Assembly (NCBI GenBank): GCA_002529455.1
Contig: NYMS01000048.1
Coordinates: 310,001-374,000 of the forward strand
Reading direction: 5' to 3'
Length of the DNA stretch: 64,000 nt
Source of the DNA: Glycomyces fuscus
GTDB lineage: Bacteria; Actinomycetota; Actinomycetes; Streptosporangiales; Streptosporangiaceae
Shown: one piece after another, positions 52,250-61,443 of the stretch
How positions within the stretch are numbered: position 1 is the first letter of the stretch
How the letters are laid out: each line of letters begins with the position of its first letter
Translations under genes and position numbers: made by a program
The notes under the pieces: generated by a model
Database searches by the model: none
Told to the model about the DNA's origin: nothing
What the model saw: only the letters and a program-made list of their open reading frames with translations

Positions 52250-52686
52250 CGACTCCCGGTTGCCCCGCCCCGCCGGGCGACGGGCTCCCGGACCGGGCGC
52301 CATTCCGTGACGACGGGGTGGCGCCCTCGCCGTGTCCGCTTCCCGTACGCGATTCTCCCGGATCCGCCCCGCCGAAACCGGCCGCGACCCGCCCCTCTCC
52401 CCTCCGGAGTGGTCAACCGCAACCGCAATTGCCGTCCGCCTGGAAACCGTTCGGCCGGTGACCCTGCGCGTACACGCCTCCCGCCGATGTCGGAGCCTTT
52501 GCCCCGATCGACCCGGAGAAGTGTGGGCACGGAGTGTGACCGAAGGGGCGTTATTCGTTATAAGGCCAGTTCAAGATGGGGAAGCGAGGGTTCTCCGGGG
52601 GTAATTTCGTCAGCGGCTCCCCAGGGCGCCACCACGCAACCAGTCGTCCGGCGGTCCCCCCGACCGGACACAGAAGGAGACGCGCA
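52250..52686. other. Intergenic region between two small secreted protein genes
   Basis: 437 bp without a recognised gene; contains a TATAAG hexamer near 52559 (GTTATTCGTTATAAGG) that may be the promoter of the next gene, and the ribosome site AAGGAG at 52674-52679. Confidence 0.4.
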
Positions 52687-52929
52687 GTGCTCAAGAAGAC
52701 GCTCGCCACCGGTGCCGTGATCCTCGCCTCCGCCGGGGTCCTCCTCACCGCCGCGCCGGCGGCCGCGCACGCCGGCACCTGGACCTCCAACTACGGGTCC
52801 GACGTCAGCGGCAACCTCGCCTACATCAACGGCCTGGAGAACGAGAACACGGGCTGCGGCAACTCCAACGCCGTCCTCGGCCAGTCCCTGGGCTCCTGCT
52901 TCAACGCCGGGGTGATCATCCAGGACTGA
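52687..52929 (+). CDS. Divergent chaplin-like small secreted protein
   Basis: 80 residues, the same length as the short chaplin upstream and with a closely similar signal peptide (LKKTLATGAVILASAGVLLT). The mature part has SGN and CGNSNAVLGQSLGSC: two Cys separated by exactly 13 residues, as in true chaplins. The first half lacks the NGSxLGGNQ motif and is polar (TWTSNYGSDVSGNLAYINGL). Start GTG 52687 with AAGGAG eight bases upstream. Probably a duplicated and diverged chaplin; it might instead be an independent small exported protein. Confidence 0.75.
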   Translation: MLKKTLATGAVILASAGVLLTAAPAAAHAGTWTSNYGSDVSGNLAYINGLENENTGCGNSNAVLGQSLGSCFNAGVIIQD

Positions 52930-52964
52930 CCCGCCGGCTCCGCGGAGGGGCCGACGGAGCGGGG

Positions 52965-52995
52965 CGTGGGGGCGGACGCGGTGTCCGCCCCCACG
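52965..52995 (+). terminator. Hairpin terminator
   Basis: Perfect 13 bp stem CGTGGGGGCGGAC / GTCCGCCCCCACG with a five-base loop. Confidence 0.75.
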
Positions 52996-53113
52996 CGCGT
53001 GCGCGGGGGCGGGTCGGCAGGTCACCGGCCGGGGAGGACTATCGTGTGCTCAGGTGCCCCGGTGTGACAGGAACCGGGCGCACCCGACGCATCCGGACCA
53101 CGAGGGGGCACAC

Positions 53114-53998
53114 ATGGAGACGACGCAGGGACGCCCCGCCCGCCTGCGGATCGGCGTCATCGGCTCCGGCCGGGTCGGCTCCGTCCTCGGCCAGGCCCTC
53201 GGCCGGGCCGGGCACAAGGTCGTCGCCGCCTCCGCGGTCTCCGACGCCTCCCGGGCCCGCGTCGCCGACCGCCTGCCCACCGCGCGTGTGCTCGAACCGG
53301 CGCAGGTGGCCGAGGCCAGCGACCTCGTCCTGCTCACGGTCCCCGACGACGCCCTCCCCGAACTCGCGGAGGGGCTCGCCTCCACCGGAACCGACCTGCG
53401 CGGCAAGATCCTCGTCCACGCCAGCGGCGCGCACGGTTACGGCGTCCTGGCCCCCGCCACCCTCGTCGGCGCCCTGCCCCTCGCGCTCCACCCCGCCATG
53501 ACCTTCACCGGACGCGACGAGGACGTGGACCGCCTCGCCAACTGCGCGTTCGGCGTCACCGCGCCCGAGCAGCTGCGCCCCATCGCCGAGGCCCTCGTCG
53601 TCGAGATGGGCGCCGAACCCGTGTGGATCACCGAGGACAAGCGCACCCTCTACCACGCGGCCCTCGCCGGGGGCGCCAACCACCTGGTCACCCTGGTCTC
53701 CGACAGCGCAGCCCTGCTCTCCTCCGCCGGAGTCCCCGAACCCGGCCGCATGCTCGCGCCCATGCTCGGCGCCGCCCTGGACAACGCCCTGCGCCTGGGC
53801 ATCCACGGCCTGAGCGGCCCCGTCCTGCGCGGCGACGCCGGAACCGTGGCCGGTCACATCGAGCAGCTGCGGGAGAACGCCCCCGAGAGCGTGGCCAGCT
53901 ACGTCGAACTCGCCCGGCTCACCGCCGACCGCGCCATCAACGCCGGAATGCTCAAGCCCGAGGACGCCGCGCGCCTGCTCGACGTCCTCCGCCGCTGA
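53114..53998 (+). CDS. Rossmann-fold DUF2520 oxidoreductase
   Basis: 294-residue NAD(P)-binding protein of the DUF2520 group: dinucleotide motif GVIGSGRVGSVLG at the N-terminus, LVLLTVPDDALPEL, and a helical C-terminal DUF2520 domain (HAALAGGANHLVTLVSDSA, SGPVLRGDAGTVAGHIE). It precedes panC by 65 bp, as in many actinobacteria. Related proteins have been proposed as ketopantoate reductases (the step before PanC), so it may be the pantoate source here; this is inference. ATG 53114 with GAGGGGG. Confidence 0.85.
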   Translation: METTQGRPARLRIGVIGSGRVGSVLGQALGRAGHKVVAASAVSDASRARVADRLPTARVLEPAQVAEASDLVLLTVPDDALPELAEGLASTGTDLRGKILVHASGAHGYGVLAPATLVGALPLALHPAMTFTGRDEDVDRLANCAFGVTAPEQLRPIAEALVVEMGAEPVWITEDKRTLYHAALAGGANHLVTLVSDSAALLSSAGVPEPGRMLAPMLGAALDNALRLGIHGLSGPVLRGDAGTVAGHIEQLRENAPESVASYVELARLTADRAINAGMLKPEDAARLLDVLRR

Positions 53999-54063
53999 GG
54001 ACGCGCCGGGTCCGGCGCGCGCACGGCCGCCGCGACGCAGAACACCACCACGGGGAACCACCG

Positions 54064-54936
54064 ATGACCGAACCCACACCGCACTCCGCCTCCGGCCCCC
54101 TCGTCGCGCACACGCCCGACGAGCTGCGCCGCGCCCTCTCCGACGTCGGACGCGTCGCCCTCGTCCCCACCATGGGCGCCCTGCACGAGGGCCACCGCAG
54201 CCTCATGCGCCTGGCCCGGGAGCGCGCCGACACCGTGGTCGTCAGCGTCTTCGTCAACCCGCTCCAGTTCGGGCCGAACGAGGACTTCGACCGCTACCCG
54301 CGCACCCTCGGCACCGACACCGCCGTGTGCGGGGAGGAGGGCGTCGACGTGGTCTTCGCCCCCGGGGTCGAGACCATGTACCCCGCCGAGCAGACGGTCA
54401 CCGTCCACGCGGGCGCGATGGGCGACCGGCTGGAGGGAGCCTCCCGCCCCGGGTTCTTCACCGGCGTCCTCACCGTCGTCAGCAAGCTCCTGCACCTGGT
54501 CGGCCCGGACCTCGCGGTCTTCGGGAGCAAGGACGCCCAGCAGCTCGCCGTGGTCCGCCGCATGGTCGCCGACCTCAACATGCCCGTGGAGATCGTCGGC
54601 GCGCCCACCCTGCGCGACCCCGACGGCCTGGCCACCTCCAGCCGCAACGTCTACCTCTCCGGGGCCGAGCGCGCCAGCGCCCTGTCCCTGTCCCGCGCCC
54701 TGGAGGCGGGCCGCGCCGCATCCTCCGGGGGCCCCGACGCCGTCCGCGCCGCGGCCCGGTCCGTCCTGGACGGGGCGGCCCGGGCCGAGCCCCCCGTCGA
54801 GCTCGACTACCTCGCCCTGGTCGACCCCGCGACCTTCGCCGACGTGCCCGCCGACCACGGGGGCGAGGCCGTCCTCGCCGTCGCCGCCCGCGTGGGCGCG
54901 ACCCGGCTCATCGACAACGTGTCCCTGACCCTCTAG
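54064..54936 (+). CDS. panC: Pantothenate synthetase
   Basis: ATP-dependent ligase of pantoate and beta-alanine, 290 residues. HIGH-type motif is in VPTMGALHEGHRSL; FVNPLQFGPNEDFDRYPR, GKDAQQ-like FGSKDAQQLAVVRRM and SSRNVYLS are all present. Start ATG 54064 after GGGGAACC. Ends in TAG, immediately followed by repeat copy B. The panD gene (beta-alanine source) that often follows panC is not in this window. Confidence 0.96.
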   Translation: MTEPTPHSASGPLVAHTPDELRRALSDVGRVALVPTMGALHEGHRSLMRLARERADTVVVSVFVNPLQFGPNEDFDRYPRTLGTDTAVCGEEGVDVVFAPGVETMYPAEQTVTVHAGAMGDRLEGASRPGFFTGVLTVVSKLLHLVGPDLAVFGSKDAQQLAVVRRMVADLNMPVEIVGAPTLRDPDGLATSSRNVYLSGAERASALSLSRALEAGRAASSGGPDAVRAAARSVLDGAARAEPPVELDYLALVDPATFADVPADHGGEAVLAVAARVGATRLIDNVSLTL

Positions 54937-55130
54937 ACGGTGTTTTCCTTGGACCTCCGCTCCGCTTCGGTCCGTGCTCGGGCGCCCGGAGCACGGGAAC
55001 CTTCGGTGTCTGCGGCGGGTTCGCTCGTTCCTCGCGAACCCGCCTCCGCCACCTCCAGAACCCCGTGGGCGCCCGAACCCCCCGCACACCAGCGCCGCGT
55101 GCCGGCGGCACCCCGGAAAAGAGAACCCAG
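54937..55130 (+). repeat. Dispersed structured intergenic repeat, copy B (after panC)
   Basis: Begins directly after the panC TAG stop with ACGGTGTTTTCC. Core 54950-55078 is 129 bp with no length change relative to copy A; inner stem GGCGGGTTCG / CGAACCCGCC and closing arm GGGCGCCCGAAC are identical. Homology to copy A resumes at the end (GAAAAGAGAACCCAG), stopping exactly at the ATG of nadB, so the element fills the whole gap between the two genes. Confidence 0.85.
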
Positions 55131-57773
55131 ATGAGCGCACCCCTCCAGACACGGCTCGACGCACCCGAGCCCGGGTGGACGATCGAGGCCGACGTCGCGG
55201 TCGTCGGCTCGGGCATCGCCGGTCTGAGCACCGCGCTGCGCTACGTGCAGCGCACCGAACGCGGCCGGGTCGTGCTCGTCACCAAGGACCGCCTGTCCAC
55301 CGGCTCCACCGCCTACGCCCAGGGCGGCATCGCCGCCGCCATGGCTCCCGAGGACGGGCCCGTCGCCCACATGGTCGACACCCACCTGGCAGGGGCGGGC
55401 CTGTCCGACCCCCACGCCGTCAACGTCCTGGCGGCCGAGGGCCCCGACGCCCTGCGCTGGCTCATCGGCCTGGGCGCCGAGTTCGACCGCGCCGAGGACG
55501 GCGGCCTGGCCCTCACCCGGGAGGGCGGCCACCGCGCCGACCGCGTCGCGCACGCGGGCGGCGACGCCACCGGAGCCGAGATCCAGCGCGCCCTCGTGGC
55601 CGCCGTCCTGGCCGAGGAGCGGATCGAGGCCGTCGAGCACGCCGTCGCCCTGGACGCCCTGCGCGACCCCGCCACGGGCGCGGTGTGCGGGGCCACCCTG
55701 CACGTCATGGGCGAGGGCGCCCGCGACGGTGTCGGCGCGGTCCTGGCCCCCGCCGTGGTGCTGGCCACCGGCGGCATGGGACAGGTCTTCGCCGCCACCA
55801 CCAACCCGCCCGTGTCCACCGGCGACGGCCTCGCCCTGGCGGCCCGCGCCGGAGCGCGCCTGCGCGACCTGGAGTTCATCCAGTTCCACCCCACCGTGCT
55901 CTGGCTCGGCCCCGAGGCGCGCGGACGCCAGCCCCTGGTCTCCGAGGCCCTGCGCGGCGAGGGCGCCTACCTGGTGGACGCCGGGGGCCGACGCATCATG
56001 GAGGGCGTCCACGAACTGGCCGACCTCGCCCCCCGCGACGTGGTGGCCCGCACCATCGCCCGCACGATGGCCGAGCAGGGCGTCGACCACGTCTACCTGG
56101 AGACCCGCCACTTCGGCCGGGCCACCTGGGAGAGGCGCTTCCCGACGATCCTCGCCTCCTGCCGCGAGCACGGCATCGACCCGCTCGCCCAGCCGATCCC
56201 CGTCGCCCCCGCCGCCCACTACGCGTCCGGCGGCGCCGAGGTCGACATCGACGGCCGCACCTCGGTCCCCGGCCTGTGGGCCGTCGGCGAGGTCGCCCGC
56301 ACCGGAGTGCACGGCGCCAACCGGCTCGCCTCCAACTCCCTGCTGGAGGGGCTGGTCTACGCCGACCGGATCGCCGCCCGCCTGGCGCGGGACCCCGCCC
56401 CCCGGCCCGCGCGGGGCGAGGCCACCGGCACCGTCACGCCGCTCCCCGCCCCCGCCGCCGCCGCTCGGGTGCGCACCCTGATGTCACGCCACGCCGGGGT
56501 GCTGCGCACCGGTGAGGGGCTCGCCGAACTGACCGCCGAACTCGACGCCCTCGCCCGTCCCGCCTCCCCGGCCACCCCCGACGTGGCCGCCTGGGAGACC
56601 GCCAACCTGCTCACCGCGGCCCGGCTCGTGGCCGCCGCGGCGCTGCACAGGACCGAGAGCAGGGGCGCCCACCAGCGCGCCGACCACCCCGAGCCCGTAC
56701 CCGGGCTCCGGATCCGCCCCGTCGTCGTCCGACTGGAAGGGAACACCATCGTGACCACCGATGAGGACTGGACGCCCTCCCTGCCGCCCGCGCTCACCGC
56801 GGAGCTGGACTCCATCCGCTTCCCCCTGCGGGGTTCCCGTCCTTCGGGGCGTCCGGGCCCGGGGCGGAGCGGAGCGGAGCCCCAGGGCAGGCCCGACCCG
56901 GACGCGCGCGCCGAGTTCGCCCTCCCCCACACCGCCCCCTGGCAGTCCCACGTGGACCTGGTCCGCCGCGCCCTGTCCGAGGACCTCACGGCGGGGCCGG
57001 GCATCGACGTCACCACCGTCGCGACCATCCCCGGCGACCAGGTGCGCACCGCCCACGTGGTGGCCCGCGCCGAAGGCACCGTCAGCGGCCTCCCGCTCGC
57101 CGAACTCGTCTTCTGGCTGGTCGCCGACGGGGCCCTGGAGGCGCACCGGACCGTGGCCGACGGCGACGCGGTCAAGCGCGGCGACGTCCTGATGGCGGTC
57201 ACCGCGCGCACCCGCGACCTGCTCACCGCGGAGCGGACCGCACTCAACTTCCTCACCCACATGTCCGGAATCGCCACCGCCACCCGCTCGTGGGTGGATG
57301 CCGTGGCCGGGACGGGAGCCCGGATCCGGGACAGCCGCAAGACCCGTCCCGGACTGCGCGCGCTGGAGAAGTACGCCGTGCGCTGCGGCGGCGGGGTCAA
57401 CCACCGCTACGGCCTCAGCGACGCCGGACTGGTCAAGGACAACCACGTCGTCGCCGCGGGCGGTGTGGGCGAGGCGGTCCGCGCCATCCGCGCGCGCTTC
57501 CCCGACCTGCCCCTGGAGGTCGAGGTGGACCGGGTCGACCAGATCGAGGACGCCATCGCCGCGGGCGCCGAGGAGATCCTGCTCGACAACTTCACCGTCG
57601 ACCGGCTCCACGAGGCGGTCGCGCTGGTCGCGGGCCGTGCGCGGCTGGAGTCCTCCGGCGGCCTGACCCTGGACGTGGCGGGCGACGTGGCCCGCACCGG
57701 GGTGGACTACCTGGCGGTCGGGGCGCTCACCCACTCCAGTCCGGCGCTGGATATCGCACTCGACCTGTTGTGA
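55131..57773 (+). CDS. nadB: Fused L-aspartate oxidase and quinolinate phosphoribosyltransferase (NadB-NadC)
   Basis: One uninterrupted frame of 880 residues. Residues 1-540 are NadB, an FAD enzyme oxidising aspartate to iminoaspartate: VVGSGIAGLSTALRY, DRLSTGSTAYAQGGIAAAM, GGHRADRVAHAGGDATG, GVHGANRLASNSLLEGLVY. From about residue 605 is NadC, making nicotinate mononucleotide: LTAERTALNFLTHMSGIATA, DSRKTRPGLRALEKYAVRCG, VKDNHVVAAGG. The two are normally separate genes. No stop lies between; a GTG at 56751 with GGAAGGGA upstream could be an internal start for separate NadC. The linker (56820-56920) is Pro/Gly/Arg-rich. ATG 55131 abuts repeat copy B. Confidence 0.9.
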   Translation: MSAPLQTRLDAPEPGWTIEADVAVVGSGIAGLSTALRYVQRTERGRVVLVTKDRLSTGSTAYAQGGIAAAMAPEDGPVAHMVDTHLAGAGLSDPHAVNVLAAEGPDALRWLIGLGAEFDRAEDGGLALTREGGHRADRVAHAGGDATGAEIQRALVAAVLAEERIEAVEHAVALDALRDPATGAVCGATLHVMGEGARDGVGAVLAPAVVLATGGMGQVFAATTNPPVSTGDGLALAARAGARLRDLEFIQFHPTVLWLGPEARGRQPLVSEALRGEGAYLVDAGGRRIMEGVHELADLAPRDVVARTIARTMAEQGVDHVYLETRHFGRATWERRFPTILASCREHGIDPLAQPIPVAPAAHYASGGAEVDIDGRTSVPGLWAVGEVARTGVHGANRLASNSLLEGLVYADRIAARLARDPAPRPARGEATGTVTPLPAPAAAARVRTLMSRHAGVLRTGEGLAELTAELDALARPASPATPDVAAWETANLLTAARLVAAAALHRTESRGAHQRADHPEPVPGLRIRPVVVRLEGNTIVTTDEDWTPSLPPALTAELDSIRFPLRGSRPSGRPGPGRSGAEPQGRPDPDARAEFALPHTAPWQSHVDLVRRALSEDLTAGPGIDVTTVATIPGDQVRTAHVVARAEGTVSGLPLAELVFWLVADGALEAHRTVADGDAVKRGDVLMAVTARTRDLLTAERTALNFLTHMSGIATATRSWVDAVAGTGARIRDSRKTRPGLRALEKYAVRCGGGVNHRYGLSDAGLVKDNHVVAAGGVGEAVRAIRARFPDLPLEVEVDRVDQIEDAIAAGAEEILLDNFTVDRLHEAVALVAGRARLESSGGLTLDVAGDVARTGVDYLAVGALTHSSPALDIALDLL

Positions 57774-57837
57774 GCGGCCCGGGTGGTGGAAGATTCCTTG
57801 GGAACACACCACTTCGACCACGGATGAGGCCCCCAGC

Positions 57838-58620
57838 ATGCTGCTCGCGATCGACGTCGGCAACTCCGAGACGGTCTTCGGTCTCTTCGCATCCGACGAC
57901 CTTCTCGAACACTGGAGGGTGGGAACCGACACCAGGCGCACGGCCGACGAGTGGGCCGTGGTCCTGCGGGGGCTCGTCGACGGCAGCAGCCTGGGCCGCG
58001 CCGAGGACATCGACGGGATCGCCATGTGCTGCTCGGTCCCGTCGGTGCAGCACGAGATGCGGGACATGTTCCGCCGCCACTTCGGGGACGTCCCGGCGGT
58101 GATCGTCGAACCCGGCGTCAAGACCGGGGTGCCGATCCGGATGGACAACCCCAAGGAGGTGGGCAGCGACCGGATCATCAACGCGCTGGCCGCCAGCCAC
58201 CTCTACGGCGGCCCCGCGGTGGTGGTGGACTTCGGGACCGCGACCACCTTCGACGCGGTCAGCGCCCGCGGGGAGTACGTGGGCGGCGCCATCGCCCCGG
58301 GCATCGACATCTCCGTGGACGCCCTGTCCCGGCGCGGCGCCCAGCTGCACATGGTGGAGATCGTCAAGCCGCGCTCGGCCATCGCCAAGAACACCACCGA
58401 GGCGCTGCGCTCGGGCATCGTGTTCGGGTTCGCGGGCCAGGTGGACGGGATCGTGGACCGCATGGTCGCCGAGCTCACCGACGCGCCCGACGACGTGACC
58501 GTGGTGGCCACCGGGGGGCTCGCCTCCATCGTGGTGGCCGAGTGCGAGACCGTCGACCTGCACGAGCCGTGGCTGACCCTCATCGGCCTGCGCCTGGTCT
58601 ACGAGCGCAACGTCGGCTGA
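57838..58620 (+). CDS. coaX: Type III pantothenate kinase
   Basis: First step of coenzyme A synthesis, 260 residues, ASKHA fold. N-terminal phosphate loop DVGNSETVFGLF, VDFGTATTFDAVSA, GGAIAPGIDISVDAL and GFAGQVDGIVDRM. Standard length for actinobacterial CoaX. ATG 57838 with GGATGAGG upstream, 64 bp after nadC. Supplies phosphopantothenate from the product of PanC. Confidence 0.96.
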   Translation: MLLAIDVGNSETVFGLFASDDLLEHWRVGTDTRRTADEWAVVLRGLVDGSSLGRAEDIDGIAMCCSVPSVQHEMRDMFRRHFGDVPAVIVEPGVKTGVPIRMDNPKEVGSDRIINALAASHLYGGPAVVVDFGTATTFDAVSARGEYVGGAIAPGIDISVDALSRRGAQLHMVEIVKPRSAIAKNTTEALRSGIVFGFAGQVDGIVDRMVAELTDAPDDVTVVATGGLASIVVAECETVDLHEPWLTLIGLRLVYERNVG

Positions 58621-58745
58621 CCCCGCTCCGGGGCGGGAGGGGTCCTTTCCGCCCCGGCGGGCCCAGCCCGGGGCCCGGCGCCGGACAGGGGTCCGCGGAC
58701 CACCGGGCCGGTGGTCGCCGCGTTCTCCCGGCCGCCACCGGGCTC

Positions 58746-58779
58746 GCGGTGGTGCGGCCGGGGCCGGCCGCACCACCGC
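58746..58779. terminator. Bidirectional terminator hairpin
   Basis: Perfect 16 bp stem with a two-base loop between convergent coaX and the cation efflux gene. Confidence 0.75.
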
Positions 58780-58785
58780 CCCGGT

Positions 58786-59742
58786 TCAGGCGGAGGGGGC
58801 GGCGCCGGGGGCCGCCTCCGGGGAGGCGTCGCTCCGGAACAGGTCCGGTTCGATGTAGACCAGCGTGGCGATGGGCACCGCCGCCCGGATGCGCTCCTCG
58901 GCCTCGTTGATCGCCCGCGTGATCCGGCCCGCCTCGTCGTGCGCGTCCACCGCCACCTTGGCGGCCACCAGCAGCTCCTCGGGGCCCACGTGCTGGGTGC
59001 GCATGTGGATCAGGCGGTCGATGTCCTCGACCGACTCGATGGCCCGGCGGATGGCCCGCACGTTCTCGCTCGTGGCGGACTCGCCGATCAGCAGGCTCTT
59101 GACCTCGACGGCCAGCACGACCGCGATGACCACCAGCAGGACGCCGATGGCGGCGGTGCCCAGCCCGTCCCACAGGCCGTTCCCCGTGATCAGGGTCAGG
59201 CCGACACCGGCCAGGGCGAACACCAGGCCCAGCAGCGCGCCCGCGTCCTCCAGCAGGATCACCGGCAGCTCGGGGGACTTGGAGCGGCGGACGAACTGCA
59301 CCCAGCTCGCCTTGCCGCGGACGGCGTTGGACTCCTTGATCGCGGTGCGCATGGCGAACGACTCCAGCACGATCGCCACCAGCAGCACGGCCACGGGGAC
59401 CCACTGCCAGGACGTGATCGGCTCGGGGTGGGAGATCTTGTGCCAGGCCTCGTAGAGGGCGAACAGGCCGCCCAGGCTGAACAGCACGATCGCCACCATG
59501 AACGCGTACACGTAGCGCTCGCGGCCGTAGCCGAAGGGGTGCTCCTCGGTGGCGCCCCTCCGGGCCCGCTTGCCGCCGATGAGCAGCAGCGCCTGGTTGC
59601 TGGAGTCGGCGACCGAGTGGATGGACTCGGCCAGCATCGACGAAGAGCCGGTCAGGACGTAGGCCATGAACTTCGTCGCGGCGATTCCCAGATTCGCGCA
59701 CAGCGCCGTGACGACGGCTCTCGTGCTTCCCTCAACACTCAC
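58786..59742 (-). CDS. Cation diffusion facilitator (CDF) metal efflux protein
   Basis: Membrane protein of 318 residues with six helices. The CDF entry motif is GSSSMLAESIHSVADSSNQALL, with helix-2 Asp as metal ligand; HPFGYGRERYVYAFM follows; a second site lies in LLEDAGALLGL (helix 5). A C-terminal cytoplasmic domain (VEDIDRLIHMRTQHVGPEEL) is the CDF dimerisation/metal-sensing domain. It exports divalent metals such as Zn, Mn or Fe; ion unknown. GTG 59742 gives the conventional N-terminus. Divergent from lysS. Confidence 0.88.
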   Translation of the reverse strand: MSVEGSTRAVVTALCANLGIAATKFMAYVLTGSSSMLAESIHSVADSSNQALLLIGGKRARRGATEEHPFGYGRERYVYAFMVAIVLFSLGGLFALYEAWHKISHPEPITSWQWVPVAVLLVAIVLESFAMRTAIKESNAVRGKASWVQFVRRSKSPELPVILLEDAGALLGLVFALAGVGLTLITGNGLWDGLGTAAIGVLLVVIAVVLAVEVKSLLIGESATSENVRAIRRAIESVEDIDRLIHMRTQHVGPEELLVAAKVAVDAHDEAGRITRAINEAEERIRAAVPIATLVYIEPDLFRSDASPEAAPGAAPSA

Positions 59743-59940
59743 CAGTGGGGTCCATCTCTCGGTAGGTACTGCTCTCGACTGCGAAGACGCGGGGCAGGGC
59801 AGCGCAATACTAGTGAGCCGCGCCGTCCCGGCCACCACGGTGCCCCTCCCCGGACGGGGCCGCAAACACCCGCCGCGGATCGCCCGCCCGCGGTCGCCGA
59901 CCGGTCGGGCCGGACCGCGTCCGCCGGTAGGATCGTGCGC

Positions 59941-61443
59941 GTGAACCACGCGCACGACGACACCTACGACGACCTGCCCGAACAGATGCGGGTCCGGCGG
60001 CAGAAGCTGGACCGGCTGCGGGAGGAGGGCACCGACCCCTTCCCCGTGACCTTCCCCCGGTCCACGTCGATCGGGGCCGTGCGTGACAAACACCAGGACC
60101 TGGAACCGGACACCCGCACGGGCGCGGAGGTCTCCGTCGCCGGACGCGTCATGCTCTACCGCACCGGCGGCAAGCTGTGCTTCGCCACCCTGCGCGACGA
60201 GACCGGCGACATCCAGATCATGCTGTCCCTGGACCAGGTGGGCCAGGAGCGCCTGGACGCCTGGAAGGCCGACGTCGACCTCGGCGACCACGTGGGTGTG
60301 GAGGGAGAGGTCATCACCTCCCGCCGCGGTGAGCTGTCGATCCTGGTGACCGGCTGGACGCTGACCGCCAAGTGCCTGCGGCCGCTGCCGGAGAAGCACA
60401 AGGGCCTGACCGACCCCGAGGCCCGGGTGCGCCAGCGCTACGTCGACCTCATCGTCAACCCCGAGTCCCAGCAGATGGTCCGCCGCCGTTCGGCCGCCAT
60501 CCGCGCGATCCGGGAGGGGCTCAACTCCCGCGACTTCGTCGAGGTCGAGACGCCCATGCTGATGCGGGTGCACGGTGGCGCCACGGCGCGCCCGTTCACC
60601 ACCCACATCAACGCCTACGACATGGACCTGTACCTGCGCATCGCCCCGGAGCTGTCGCTCAAGCGGCTGGTCGTGGGCGGCCTGGAGAAGGTCTTCGAGG
60701 TCAACCGGAACTTCCGGAACGAGGGCGCGGACTCCACGCACAACCCCGAGTTCACGATGCTGGAGTTCTACCAGGCCTACGCCGACTACAACGTCATGGC
60801 CGACCTGACCCGCGAGCTCATCCAGGAGGCGGCGCGCGCCGTGTTCGGCTCGACGGTGGTCGAGCGCGACGGCCAGACCTACGACCTGGGCGGGGAGTGG
60901 CCGCAGGTCACCCTGTACGGGGCGGTGTCCGAGGCGCTGGGCGCCGAGGTCGACCCGCGCACGCCGATCGCGGAGGTCCGCGCCCTGGCCGACTCCCGGG
61001 GCGTGGAGTACGACCCCTCCTGGGGCCAGGGCAAGCTCGTCGAGCACCTCTTCGAGGAGCTGGTGGAGCACACGCTCATCCAGCCCACCTTCGTGCGGGA
61101 CTTCCCGGTGGAGACGAGCCCGCTCACCCGGCAGCACCGCGAGGACCCGCTGCTCACCGAGAAGTGGGACCTCATCGGCTTCGGCATGGAGATGGGCACG
61201 GGCTACTCGGAGCTGGTCGACCCGGTCGAGCAGCGCGAGCGCCTCACCCGGCAGTCGCTCATGGCCGCCGAGGGCGACCCCGAGGCGATGCAGCTGGACG
61301 AGGATTTCCTGCGGGCCCTGGAGTACGGCATGCCGCCGACCGGAGGTGTGGGCGTCGGTATCGACCGTCTGCTCATGGCCTTCACCGGAAAGAACATCCG
61401 GGAAACTGTCCTTTTCCCGCTCGTGAAGCCCTCCGGGGATTGA
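59941..61443 (+). CDS. lysS: Lysyl-tRNA synthetase, class II
   Basis: 500 residues. N-terminal OB-fold anticodon-binding domain (VSVAGRVMLYRTGGKLCFAT), then class II core: motif 1 region RSAAIRAIREGLNSRDFVEV, motif 2 NRNFRNEGADSTHNPEFTML, motif 3 GGVGVGIDRLLMAFTG. Ends conventionally near FPLVKP. No fused membrane LysX domain, so this is the translational enzyme. Start GTG 59941; a TAGGAT -10-like hexamer ends about eight bases upstream, suggesting a leaderless mRNA. Confidence 0.96.
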   Translation: MNHAHDDTYDDLPEQMRVRRQKLDRLREEGTDPFPVTFPRSTSIGAVRDKHQDLEPDTRTGAEVSVAGRVMLYRTGGKLCFATLRDETGDIQIMLSLDQVGQERLDAWKADVDLGDHVGVEGEVITSRRGELSILVTGWTLTAKCLRPLPEKHKGLTDPEARVRQRYVDLIVNPESQQMVRRRSAAIRAIREGLNSRDFVEVETPMLMRVHGGATARPFTTHINAYDMDLYLRIAPELSLKRLVVGGLEKVFEVNRNFRNEGADSTHNPEFTMLEFYQAYADYNVMADLTRELIQEAARAVFGSTVVERDGQTYDLGGEWPQVTLYGAVSEALGAEVDPRTPIAEVRALADSRGVEYDPSWGQGKLVEHLFEELVEHTLIQPTFVRDFPVETSPLTRQHREDPLLTEKWDLIGFGMEMGTGYSELVDPVEQRERLTRQSLMAAEGDPEAMQLDEDFLRALEYGMPPTGGVGVGIDRLLMAFTGKNIRETVLFPLVKPSGD

